Below, in pieces: positions 46,117 through 53,887 of a DNA stretch of 64,000 bases. Source of the DNA: Actinomadura sp. KC06 (GTDB lineage: Bacteria > Actinomycetota > Actinomycetes > Streptosporangiales > Streptosporangiaceae). Each line of letters starts with the position of its first letter. Position 1 is the first letter of the stretch. The translations under genes were made by a program, and so were the position numbers. The notes beneath the pieces were generated by a model. That model made no database searches and was not told the origin of the DNA. It worked only from the letters and a program-made list of their open reading frames with translations. Where the stretch lies: positions 1 through 64,000 of the forward strand of contig NZ_SMKT01000012.1 of the NCBI RefSeq assembly GCF_004348735.1. Direction: 5' to 3'.

Positions 46117-47514
46117 CTAGTTCTCGCTTCCCAGGTCCGACCACAGATGGGCGACCGCCTCGGCTGCCTTGAGGAGCAACGGCATCTCGGTCTTCTCGTT
46201 CGGCCCGTGGTAGTTGTCATCGGGAAGGGTGACCGCCAGGAAGACGACGGCGGCGTCCAGCACCTCGGCCAGGGTGGCGGACGGGCCGGACCCGCCCTCG
46301 CGCGTGTAGAGCACCTGACGGTCGAAGGCCCGCTCCAGAGACCGGGTCACCGCTTCCAAGGCCGGGTGGTCGAGTGGGGTGAGACAGGGCATGGTCCCCT
46401 CCCCGAAGAACTCCACGTCGACGGCGATGCCCGGCGGAGCCTGTTCTCGCAGCCAGCGGCGGAAGGACTCCCGCACCTCGGCCGGTTCCTGGTCGGCGAC
46501 CAGGCGGAAGGAGACCTTGGCGTGGGCCTCGCGCGGGATGATCGTCTTCATGCCGGGGCCGGTGTGGCCGCCCCACATGCCGTTGACCTCGGCGGTCGGC
46601 CGGGCCCAGACGCGTTCGAGGGTGGTGAAGCCTTCTTCGCCGTGGGCTGCGCGGGAACGGGCGGTGGACAGCCATTCCCGTTCGTCGAAAGGAAGCTTGG
46701 CGAAAAGGTCGCGTTCGGTGTCGGTGAGTTCGATGACGCGGTCGTAGAAGCCGGGGATGGTGACCCGGGATCGGCTGTCGTGCAGTCCGCCCAGGACCCG
46801 GCACAGTTCGGTGAGCGGGTTGGGGATCGCGCCTCCGAAGGAACCGGAATGGACTTCGTCGGCGGGCCCGCGGAAAGAGACCTGTGCGGCGACCATGCCG
46901 CGCATTCCAGTACAGGTGGTCGGGACGTCGGCCGACCACATCGCGGAGTCGGAGTTGACCACCAGGTCGCACGCCAGCCGGTCGGCGTGCCGCCGGACCA
47001 GTGCTTCGAAATGCGGCGACCCAGCTTCCTCTTCGCCTTCGATGAGCAGTTTCACGGTGACGGCCGGCGCTGTCCGGCCGGTGGCCGCCAGGTGCGCGCG
47101 GATTCCGAGCGCGTGAAAGAGCACCTGCCCTTTGTCGTCGGACGCACCCCGCGCGTACATGCGGTCCCCGGTCACGGTGGGGGTGAAGGGCGCCGTGTCC
47201 CAGGCCTCGACGGGATCGACCGGTTGGACGTCATGGTGCCCGTAGACCAGGACCGTCCGGGCCGACGGCAGGGAGGCGGGCCACTCCGCGTACACGGCCG
47301 GATGGCCGCCGGTCGGCCATATCTCCACGATCGGGAAGCCCGCCCACCGCAGGGCGGTCGCGAGCCACTCCGCCGACCGCCGGACGTCGTCCGCATGGTG
47401 CGGGTCGCTGGAAATGGACGGAATCGCGAGCCATTCCGCGAGATCGGCGAAGAAGGCTTCGCTTCCGGCCGCGATATAGGAACGCACGGCCTCAGGTGCT
47501 GTCATGGTCGTCAT
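46117..47514 (-). CDS. M20-family dipeptidase
   Basis: This 465-residue zinc peptidase has metal ligands in GHHDVQP, ARGASDDKGQ, EGEEEAGSP, NSDSAMW and NYHGPNEK, and the dimerisation domain at about 190-340. Length and motifs fit the CNDP/ArgE-like branch that cleaves dipeptides or N-acyl amino acids. I start at ATG 47514, which overlaps the stop of the RraA gene (ATGA) and follows GAGAGG; ATG 47505 is in frame. In this operon it is the likely first enzyme, releasing a free amino acid from a conjugate. It has no signal peptide, so it acts after import. Confidence 0.9.
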   Translation of the reverse strand: MTTMTAPEAVRSYIAAGSEAFFADLAEWLAIPSISSDPHHADDVRRSAEWLATALRWAGFPIVEIWPTGGHPAVYAEWPASLPSARTVLVYGHHDVQPVDPVEAWDTAPFTPTVTGDRMYARGASDDKGQVLFHALGIRAHLAATGRTAPAVTVKLLIEGEEEAGSPHFEALVRRHADRLACDLVVNSDSAMWSADVPTTCTGMRGMVAAQVSFRGPADEVHSGSFGGAIPNPLTELCRVLGGLHDSRSRVTIPGFYDRVIELTDTERDLFAKLPFDEREWLSTARSRAAHGEEGFTTLERVWARPTAEVNGMWGGHTGPGMKTIIPREAHAKVSFRLVADQEPAEVRESFRRWLREQAPPGIAVDVEFFGEGTMPCLTPLDHPALEAVTRSLERAFDRQVLYTREGGSGPSATLAEVLDAAVVFLAVTLPDDNYHGPNEKTEMPLLLKAAEAVAHLWSDLGSEN

Positions 47515-48209
47515 GTCCTCTCGTGGCGGTGGGGCCGCGCCTGGATGGCGCCCTCGTAGGCGGCGCCCATGACCTGGCTCATCGCGACGCCGTCCTGAAC
47601 GGCCGCCGCCATGGCGGCCTCCTTTTCGGCGAGCCTCTCGGCCGTGTCCAGGACCCTGCCGGCCACCGACGCGGGGACGATCACAACGCCGGAGCCGTCG
47701 GCGCGGACCAGGTCGCCGGGGGCGACCGTGACGCCCTGGACGTCGATCTCGCAGTTCCAGCCGCGTTCCACGACCGTTCCGCGAGCCGACCGCGGCGTGA
47801 CGGCGGCGGCGTGCACGGCGAGGCCCAGTTCGTGGATCTCGTCGACGTCTCGTACCGCGCCGTCGACCACGATTCCGGCGACCCCGGCCCGCACCGCGCC
47901 CCGGCTGAGGATTCCGCCCCAGCCCGCCACGCTGGTCATCCCGTGGTGGGCCACAACGATGACGGTGCCGGGGGCGGCGGCGTCCAGGGCGGCGGTCCCG
48001 AGATGGCGGACGGCCGCGGTCGCGGACCCGGCCGGGTCGGCGGAACCGGCCGGGCCCAGGTCGACGGTGACGGCGCGTCCGGCGAAGGAGCGGCCCGCGA
48101 TGACGGGGACGAGGCCGGACGGCACGCCCGGGACCGATTCGGCGGCGAGCGCATCGCTGAGCAGGCAGGTGTCCAGCCTGGACAGCCTGCCGACATCGTG
48201 ATCGGTCAT
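47511..48209 (-). CDS. RraA-family aldolase (copy 2 of the operon)
   Basis: This 232-residue RraA-type protein has the N-terminal LDTCLLSDALAAESVPG, glycine-rich VVAHHGMTSVAGWGG, the catalytic Arg-Asp in VVDGAVRDVDEIHELG, and GDLVRADGSGVVIVPA. Its C-terminus ends with an extra helix (KEAAMAAAVQDGVAMSQVMG) seen in aldolase rather than RNase E-inhibitor members, and RNase E regulation is not expected in this context. The start overlaps the stop of the gene at 48206, and its own stop overlaps the M20 start. Confidence 0.87.
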   Translation of the reverse strand: MTDHDVGRLSRLDTCLLSDALAAESVPGVPSGLVPVIAGRSFAGRAVTVDLGPAGSADPAGSATAAVRHLGTAALDAAAPGTVIVVAHHGMTSVAGWGGILSRGAVRAGVAGIVVDGAVRDVDEIHELGLAVHAAAVTPRSARGTVVERGWNCEIDVQGVTVAPGDLVRADGSGVVIVPASVAGRVLDTAERLAEKEAAMAAAVQDGVAMSQVMGAAYEGAIQARPHRHERT

Positions 48210-48808
48210 GCCGGGAGCCCGTAGATGCCGAGGGTGGTCTCGCCGGCTTCGAGCCGGGCGATGATCGCGGTCTCGTCCAGGTCCCGGCGGCGTGCGGCCT
48301 CGACGGTCGCGCCGGCCGCGTCCGCGGGGACGACCACCACGCCGTCGGCGTCGCCCACCGCGAGGTCGCCCGGGCGGACCAGGACATCGCCGAGTAGGAC
48401 GGGCACCGCCAGCGCCCCGCCGCGTGCCGGGTCCTTGCCCGTCCCCCGGATGCACGCGCCGCTGCTGAAGACGGCGAAGTCCAGCGAAGCCAGCGCCGCG
48501 GTGTCCCGGACGCCGCCGTCGATGACCAGCCCGGCCAGGCCCCTCGCCCGGGCGGCGCGGGTCATGATCTCGCCCCAGTAGCCGAACTCGGTCAGGCCGC
48601 CGGTCTCGGCGACCAGGATCGAGCCGGGTGGGGCGGCCGCGATCGCCCGGTGGAGCCACAGGTTGTCGCCTCCCGGGCAGCGCACCGGGTAGGCGGGGCC
48701 GTAGGCCCGCATCTCGGGTGTCACGGGACGAAACCTGCCGGGCAGTGCCCCGATGCGTCCTGCCGCCTCGTGAATGGACGCGGCTCCGGGGAACGGGGAG
48801 GTGGTCAT
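48206..48808 (-). CDS. RraA-family aldolase (copy 1 of the operon)
   Basis: This is a 200-residue RraA-type protein. The substrate-loop CPGGDNLWLHRAI, VAETGGLTEFGYWGE, the catalytic Arg-Asp in VIDGGVRDTAALASLD and GDLAVGDADGVVVVPA are visible. I use ATG 48808, which overlaps the aminotransferase stop (ATGA); the frame is open to 48835. It is the shortest of the three copies and starts with a family-atypical N-terminus (FPGAASIHEAAGRIG), so it may have a different substrate or act as a heteromer subunit with copy 2. Confidence 0.87.
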   Translation of the reverse strand: MTTSPFPGAASIHEAAGRIGALPGRFRPVTPEMRAYGPAYPVRCPGGDNLWLHRAIAAAPPGSILVAETGGLTEFGYWGEIMTRAARARGLAGLVIDGGVRDTAALASLDFAVFSSGACIRGTGKDPARGGALAVPVLLGDVLVRPGDLAVGDADGVVVVPADAAGATVEAARRRDLDETAIIARLEAGETTLGIYGLPA

Positions 48809-49932
48809 GATGCCTTCCAGGCGGTGTGGCGCCATCCGTGGGTGTCTTCTGCGCGGCCGAATTGGAGGTCGAGCAGGCGCTGCCCGAGGGCGAGGGTCAC
48901 GGGACCGGGCTGGCCGTCGCCGATGACGAAGTGTCCGGTCGCGTCATGAATGCTTCCGATGGGCGCGACCGCGACCGCCGTCCCGCAGGCGAACGCCTCG
49001 CGGATGGTGCCGTCACGCGCCCCGTCCTGCCACCGCTCGATGGCGATCGGTTCCTCCCGGACGGTCATGCCGCCGTCACGGGCGAGCCCGATGATCGAGT
49101 CGCGGGTCACCCCGGCCAGCAGGCTGTCGCTCAGGGGAGGCGTGAGCAGCACGTCCCCGCCTTCCTCCCGGGCGACGAGGAAGAGGTTCATCGCCCCGAG
49201 TTCCTCGACGAACCGGCGCCGCTCCGGGTCGAGCCAGATCACCTGGTCGCAGCCGCGCTCCCGCGCGAGTTTCTGGGCGAGCAGGCCGGCGCCGTAGTTC
49301 CCGGCGAACTTGGCCGCGCCGGTGCCACCGCGCGCCGCCCGTACCTGGTCGCGTTCGACCCAGACCCGCAGCGCCCGGATTCCGCCGTCGAAATACGCGC
49401 CCGCGGGGCTCGCGAAGAGAGCGAAGAGGTAGGTGCGGGAGGCCGCGGCGACGACCGCCTCGTCAGTGGCGATCATGAGCGGCCGCAGGTAGAGAGTCCT
49501 GTCCGCACCGTCCGGCACCCATGCGTGGTCGGCCTCCAACAGGGCGCCGAGGCTTGCCAGGAACGCAGGCCGCGGCAACGGCGGCATGGCGATGCGCGCG
49601 GCGGACGCCGCGAAGCGTGCGGCGTTCAGTTCCGGACGGAACAGGGCCACCGATCCGTCCGGTTGCCGGTACGCCTTCAGGCCCTCGAAAATGGCCTGCC
49701 CGTAATGCAGAGCCGATGTCGCCGGGGAAAGCGGCAGCTCTCGGAAGGGGCCGACGGTGAAGCCGTGCCAGCCCGCCTCCTCCGTGTAGCGGGCCGTCAC
49801 CATGTGGTCGGTGAACGTCCGTCCGAAAACGGGATCGGCCAGGATGGCGGCCCGCTGTGACGGCGGACCCGGTGTCACGGGCAGGCGCTGGAATTCGAGG
49901 TCCTCGCCGGGCGGAGTCGGCGGCGCGCTCAT
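48805..49932 (-). CDS. Branched-chain-type aminotransferase (class IV PLP)
   Basis: This 375-residue PLP enzyme has the catalytic Lys208 in GGTGAAKFAGNYGAG, the phosphate loop GYxxAIFEGLKAYR-like HYGQAIFEGLKAYRQPD, EELGAMNLF and ACGTAVAVAPIGSI. It is close to IlvE, which transfers an amino group between branched-chain amino acids and 2-oxoglutarate. Sitting inside a catabolic operon, it more likely makes a 2-oxo acid for the RraA aldolases. Both its ends overlap neighbours by four bases. I leave ilvE off because the role here is probably specialised. Confidence 0.87.
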   Translation of the reverse strand: MSAPPTPPGEDLEFQRLPVTPGPPSQRAAILADPVFGRTFTDHMVTARYTEEAGWHGFTVGPFRELPLSPATSALHYGQAIFEGLKAYRQPDGSVALFRPELNAARFAASAARIAMPPLPRPAFLASLGALLEADHAWVPDGADRTLYLRPLMIATDEAVVAAASRTYLFALFASPAGAYFDGGIRALRVWVERDQVRAARGGTGAAKFAGNYGAGLLAQKLARERGCDQVIWLDPERRRFVEELGAMNLFLVAREEGGDVLLTPPLSDSLLAGVTRDSIIGLARDGGMTVREEPIAIERWQDGARDGTIREAFACGTAVAVAPIGSIHDATGHFVIGDGQPGPVTLALGQRLLDLQFGRAEDTHGWRHTAWKAS

Positions 49933-50720
49933 CGCTCCTCCCCCGTTCCGCGGAACGCTCGCAGGGTCACGCCTTCCGCCCTTAGTGCGGCGCCGACCTT
50001 GGCGAGCAGATCGACCGCCCCGGCCGTGTCACCGTGCAGGCAAAGGGAGTCGGGGGCGACGTCCAGTACCGTCCCGTCGACGGCCTCGACGGTTCCGTCG
50101 CGCGCCAACCGCCGGACACGGTGCAGGATCTCCTCCTCGCCGTGCAGCACCGCTCCCGGCTGCGAACGGGGGACGAGCGTTCCGTCGGGAGCGTAGGCAC
50201 GGTCCAGGAACGCCTCCCTGGCCACCGTGAGTCCCCTGCGGCGGGCCTGCCTTTCGAGCGCGGAACCGTGCCATGCCATGACGATCAGCCGCGGATCCAC
50301 GGACTCCACCGCGGCCGCCACGGCCTCGGCCGCCCGGTCGTCCTTCCAGGCCAGGTTGCCCAGTGCCCCGTGCGGCTTGACGTGCCGCAGCCGGGTTCCA
50401 TGGCGATGGCAGAACGCCTGCACCGCTCCGATCTGGTACACGACGTCGGTGGTGATCTCTTCGGAGCTCAGGGCCATCATTCGCCGCCCGAAGCCCACCC
50501 TGTCGGGGAAGCCGGGATGTGCGCCGACCCCTACCCGGTGCTCGGCCGCTGCGGCCACCGCCGCGTCCAGGGTGCGCGGGTCACCGGCGTGGAATCCGCA
50601 AGCGATGTTCGCGGACGTGATGAGGGGGATGGCGGCGGCGTCCCCGCCGAGGGTGTAGCGGCCGTACCCTTCCCCCAGATCGGCGTTCAGATCGAGGGAC
50701 CGCGGTGTCGTGCCCGCCAT
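49929..50720 (-). CDS. pxpA: 5-oxoprolinase subunit PxpA (LamB/YcsF family)
   Basis: This 263-residue protein has LDLNADLGEGYGRYTLGGD, NIACGFHAGDP, GVGAHPGFPDRVGFGRR, HVKPHGALGNLA and DSLCLHGDTAGA, the complete LamB/YcsF set. With PxpB and PxpC it forms 5-oxoprolinase. It starts three bases after the DUF1989 stop and overlaps the aminotransferase start. Separation from pxpBC by five genes in one transcript suggests the operon was assembled for a particular pyroglutamate-like substrate. Confidence 0.9.
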   Translation of the reverse strand: MAGTTPRSLDLNADLGEGYGRYTLGGDAAAIPLITSANIACGFHAGDPRTLDAAVAAAAEHRVGVGAHPGFPDRVGFGRRMMALSSEEITTDVVYQIGAVQAFCHRHGTRLRHVKPHGALGNLAWKDDRAAEAVAAAVESVDPRLIVMAWHGSALERQARRRGLTVAREAFLDRAYAPDGTLVPRSQPGAVLHGEEEILHRVRRLARDGTVEAVDGTVLDVAPDSLCLHGDTAGAVDLLAKVGAALRAEGVTLRAFRGTGEER

Positions 50721-50723
50721 CGG

Positions 50724-51578
50724 CTACTCCGCACCATCGGTCGGCCAAGCGGGCAGGTCGATGCCGTGCAGCCCGGCGTAGGACGCGACCGGCGGCGGGC
50801 TCCATCCTTCGAGCAGCCCGGCGTCCGGCCGGTACACCTCGACCGCGAGCGGCCTGCACACCTCCAGCGGATCACGGGCGTCCGGGCCCCACAGGGGGAT
50901 CGACAGGTCGCCCGCCGGGCAGGTGGACAGCGCGCACAGCAGGTCCTGCTCGGCGAAGAACTCGAAGAAGTCCCCCGGCTTCGCGGGTGAGGCCTTCATG
51001 AAGTACCGGTCCTCATCGTTGAGGCCGGTGCACTGGAAGATGTTGAGCACGTCGTGGACGTCGAACTCGGTCAGCCCGTAGGGCAGCACGGCACGGACGA
51101 GGTTCGAATGGCAGTGGAAGTCGAAGTCCTCGTCGCTGAGAATGCGGTTCACGTACGGGTCGCAGCGTGAGCCGAGCAGGTCGTGCACCCGCCCGCCGTC
51201 ATCGTCCACTCCGTAGGACTCCAGCGTGTCGTTAGTGATCGTCAGCAACGGGCGCAGGTAGGGAAGCGTGGACCACAGCCGGTCGTACCTGGTCACGTGA
51301 GCGCTCTGCAACTGGCGGGTCCGCGCCGCCCACAGCCGCTCCCGCGGATTGTGGCGGTTCCACACATTGAAGTCGCCGACCTGCGGGCCCTCGGGAGTGA
51401 TCACGCGGCACAGGTGTCCGGCCGGGACCTCCCATGCGCGTCCGGAGCGGATCGGGATGACGAACTCTTCGACGGGCTTGCGCTCGTCCGTCCGTTCGGC
51501 CAGGCGATCGTAGAAGGGCCTGTCGACGTCCAGGACACTGCCGGCCTTCGGCTGGTAAGCGGCGGGAGGGTGGCTCAT
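50724..51578 (-). CDS. Urea-carboxylase-associated family protein (DUF1989)
   Basis: This 284-residue cytosolic protein has the family blocks RAWEVPAGHLCRVITPEGPQ, GDFNVWNRHNPRERLWAART, HDLLGSRCDPYVN, HCHSNLVRAV and DVLNIFQCTGLND. Cys/His residues in these blocks suggest a metal centre. DUF1989 proteins accompany urea carboxylase and other amide-nitrogen pathways, but no reaction is firmly established to my knowledge. GAGAGG precedes ATG 51578. It is the first enzyme gene after the GntR regulator, which ends 73 bases upstream. Confidence 0.87.
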   Translation of the reverse strand: MSHPPAAYQPKAGSVLDVDRPFYDRLAERTDERKPVEEFVIPIRSGRAWEVPAGHLCRVITPEGPQVGDFNVWNRHNPRERLWAARTRQLQSAHVTRYDRLWSTLPYLRPLLTITNDTLESYGVDDDGGRVHDLLGSRCDPYVNRILSDEDFDFHCHSNLVRAVLPYGLTEFDVHDVLNIFQCTGLNDEDRYFMKASPAKPGDFFEFFAEQDLLCALSTCPAGDLSIPLWGPDARDPLEVCRPLAVEVYRPDAGLLEGWSPPPVASYAGLHGIDLPAWPTDGAE

Positions 51579-51651
51579 CGGATACCTCTCAAGGCGTGGA
51601 ACGGAGAGACGGCCGAGTACGGACGACCGTCTCAGGGGGTCGGGGGGCCGT

Positions 51652-52323
51652 TCAGGCCGTGCGCACACGCCGGAGCGTGTCGAGGGTCTGGCGCTCGGAG
51701 TCGTCGAGGTAGACCAGCAGCGCGCCCACTCCCTGCGTCCGGCTGCCCGTGCGCAGGAGGTCGAACAGCTCGCGATCGCGTCCGGCCCACGAGCGCTGGA
51801 AGAGTTCCTCGTCCTGCGTCTCGCCCCAGGCCAGGCGGAGCTGGGCAAGAAGGGAGTGAAAGAAGTCGTCGAGCCGGCGGCTGCCCAGCAGGGCGATCAG
51901 CGCCTGGTGAAAGCGCAGGCTCGCGGTGCTCGCGGCGCCCCAGGCACGCTCCCGCTCGGCCCGCTCCCCGGCGATGACCGCCGCCTCCATGTCGGTGAAC
52001 TGCTCGTCCTCCGCGAGAGCGCTCGCGGTGGCCGCCTGGACCTCCAGCGCTCTTCGCGCCCGGTAGATGTCACGCACGTCCGCCGCCATGAGCCGCCTGA
52101 CCGCCGCCCCCCGGTTCGGGACGAGCGCCACCAGCCCCTCCAGCGCCAGCTGGCGCAGGCCCTCCCGCAAGGTGTTGCGGGAGATCTGCAGGTCGGTCGC
52201 GAGCGAGACCTCCCGCAGGGGCGAGCCCGGCGGCAGCTCACCTTCCAGGATCCTGTCGCGCAGTAGCCCGGCTATCCGTTCAGCGGCGCTGGCCGCCTCC
52301 GACTCGGCGGTATCGAGTGACAT
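51652..52323 (-). CDS. GntR-family (FCD) regulator of the pxp/RraA operon
   Basis: This 223-residue regulator has an N-terminal GntR winged helix (about 12-75: RIAGLLRDRILEGELPPGSP, LREVSLATDLQISRNTLREG) and a C-terminal FCD domain (about 85-215). It heads the operon and is divergent from the MFS importer. The operators at 52345-52357 and 52443-52455 are its expected sites. Repression relieved by a pathway acid is the usual mode for this class. Confidence 0.9.
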   Translation of the reverse strand: MSLDTAESEAASAAERIAGLLRDRILEGELPPGSPLREVSLATDLQISRNTLREGLRQLALEGLVALVPNRGAAVRRLMAADVRDIYRARRALEVQAATASALAEDEQFTDMEAAVIAGERAERERAWGAASTASLRFHQALIALLGSRRLDDFFHSLLAQLRLAWGETQDEELFQRSWAGRDRELFDLLRTGSRTQGVGALLVYLDDSERQTLDTLRRVRTA

Positions 52324-52344
52324 GCCGGGAAGGCTAGCTCAGAT

Positions 52345-52357
52345 ATTGCTCAACAAT
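52345..52357 (-). promoter_or_regulatory. GntR operator copy 1
   Basis: ATTGCTCAACAAT lies 22 bases before the GntR start codon. It is the exact reverse complement of the copy at 52443-52455, with ATTG/CAAT dyad arms as in FadR-like operators. Its place suits autorepression of the operon. Confidence 0.7.
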
Positions 52358-52432
52358 CAAGCGGGGTCGCATCAGGCATCAGACCCTGCGGTTCTGGAGT
52401 ATGTGCACTGAGCACCACTCTCGAACTCACTA

Positions 52433-52462
52433 TTGACGACAGATTGTTGAGCAATCTATGGT
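52433..52462 (+). promoter_or_regulatory. MFS importer promoter with embedded GntR operator copy 2
   Basis: TTGACG (52433-52438), an 18-base spacer and TATGGT (52457-52462) form the importer promoter. The spacer holds ATTGTTGAGCAAT (52443-52455), part of a 17-base near-palindrome (AGATTG...CAATCT). A bound GntR dimer would block RNA polymerase directly. Confidence 0.72.
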
Positions 52463-52513
52463 CCTCCTGACTTCGGCGGCGCTCGCCTGCCGGAACCACC
52501 GATGGGAGGAACC

Positions 52514-53878
52514 ATGACCACTCCCGACCCCCTCACCTCGCCGCCCACCAGCGCGAGGCCGGCCTCGAACGTCATCGATGACGCCCCGCTGACCGCGTTC
52601 CACCGCAAGCTCACGATGTTCTGCTCGGGTGGACCGTTCCTGGACGGCTTCGCCCTCGGCGTCATCGGCTTCGCGCTTCCGCAGATCGCCGACCAGTGGC
52701 AGCTGTCCGGAACGTGGCAGGGGATCCTGGCCGTGGCCCCCCTGCTCGGCATCCCGGCCGTCGTCGGGGTCGGCTACCTGACCGACCGGCTCGGGCGGCG
52801 GATCATGTACGTGGCCGACATCGCCGCGATCACGCTGCTGTGCATCGCGCAGTTCTTCGTCACCGGTCCCGTGGAACTCCTGGTCCTGCGCGTGCTGCTC
52901 GGCATCGCGATCGGCGCCGACTACCCCATCGCCTCATCGCTGCTGGCCGAGTTCGCCCCGCGCAAGTCCAGAGCCAAGCTGATCGGACTGCAAACGATCA
53001 TGTGGACGGCCGGCAACGCCGCCGCCTACCTCGTCGGCGCGGCGCTGCTGCAACTCGGACCGGAGGCGTGGCGGTGGATCCTGCTGTCCCCCGCCGTCAT
53101 CGGCGCCCTGCTGGCCGTACTGCGCATCGGCACGCCCGAGTCGCCACGCTGGCTGATCAGCAAGGGCCGGACGGACGAGGCGCTCCGCGTCGTCCAGAAG
53201 GTCTACGGGCCGGACGCGACCCTCGACGGCATTGGCGAGGAGTCCGCTCCGACCCGCTTCCAACTGGTCTTCCAGTCCCCCTACCTCCAGAGAACGATCT
53301 TCGTCGGAACCTTCTGGGCGTGCTCGATAGCCCCCGTCTACGCGATCTACGCGTTCGCTCCCAAACTCCTGGAGGCGTTCGACCTCAGCGGGAAGGGCGC
53401 GGTGGACATCGGCTCCGTGCTGGTCGGGCTGTTCTTCCTCGCCGGGACGATCCTCGCCACCCTGGTCGCCGACCGGTGGCGCAGAAGAACCCTGCTGATC
53501 TGGCCCTTCATGATCGCCAGCGCCGCCCTGCTCGCGCTCGGCGCCTTCTCCGACGCCACGGCGATCGTCGTGGTGATCCTCTTCGCCGTGTACGCCCTGG
53601 CGATCGGCGGCCCGACGATCCTGCAGTGGATCTACCCGAACGAGATCTTCCCCACCGAGATCCGCGCGACGGCCTTCAGCATCGGCCTGTCGGTCAGCCG
53701 GATCGGCGCCATCATCGGGACCTTCGCCGTCCCCGTCCTCCTGGAGCGGACCGGAATCTCCGGCACGATGATCATCGTCGGTGTGGTCAGCGCCGTGGGC
53801 GCCGTGAGTTCCCTGGTCATGGCCCCGGAAACGAACGGCCGCCCACTCAACGAAGCCGCAGCACCCCGCGGGAGGTGA
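52514..53878 (+). CDS. MFS importer (sugar-porter/AAHS-like)
   Basis: This 454-residue, 12-helix carrier has GGGAGG five bases before ATG 52514. The loop 2-3 motif GYLTDRLGRRIMYV and loop 8-9 motif VADRWRRRTLLIW are typical, with PESPRWLISKGR after helix 6 and PNEIFPTEIRATA after helix 10. These mark the sugar porter/aromatic acid-H+ symporter branches, which carry many organic acids. Being divergent from the GntR-controlled operon and sharing its operator, it is the likely importer of the operon substrate. Confidence 0.88.
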   Translation: MTTPDPLTSPPTSARPASNVIDDAPLTAFHRKLTMFCSGGPFLDGFALGVIGFALPQIADQWQLSGTWQGILAVAPLLGIPAVVGVGYLTDRLGRRIMYVADIAAITLLCIAQFFVTGPVELLVLRVLLGIAIGADYPIASSLLAEFAPRKSRAKLIGLQTIMWTAGNAAAYLVGAALLQLGPEAWRWILLSPAVIGALLAVLRIGTPESPRWLISKGRTDEALRVVQKVYGPDATLDGIGEESAPTRFQLVFQSPYLQRTIFVGTFWACSIAPVYAIYAFAPKLLEAFDLSGKGAVDIGSVLVGLFFLAGTILATLVADRWRRRTLLIWPFMIASAALLALGAFSDATAIVVVILFAVYALAIGGPTILQWIYPNEIFPTEIRATAFSIGLSVSRIGAIIGTFAVPVLLERTGISGTMIIVGVVSAVGAVSSLVMAPETNGRPLNEAAAPRGR

Positions 53879-53887
53879 GCGTGGTCG

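Noticed and set aside
45229..47559. Plus-strand open frame of 776 codons
   Set aside because: It is antisense to PxpB, RraA and M20 genes that have full family motifs; its translation is Arg/Gly/Val-rich without domains, a typical high-GC shadow.
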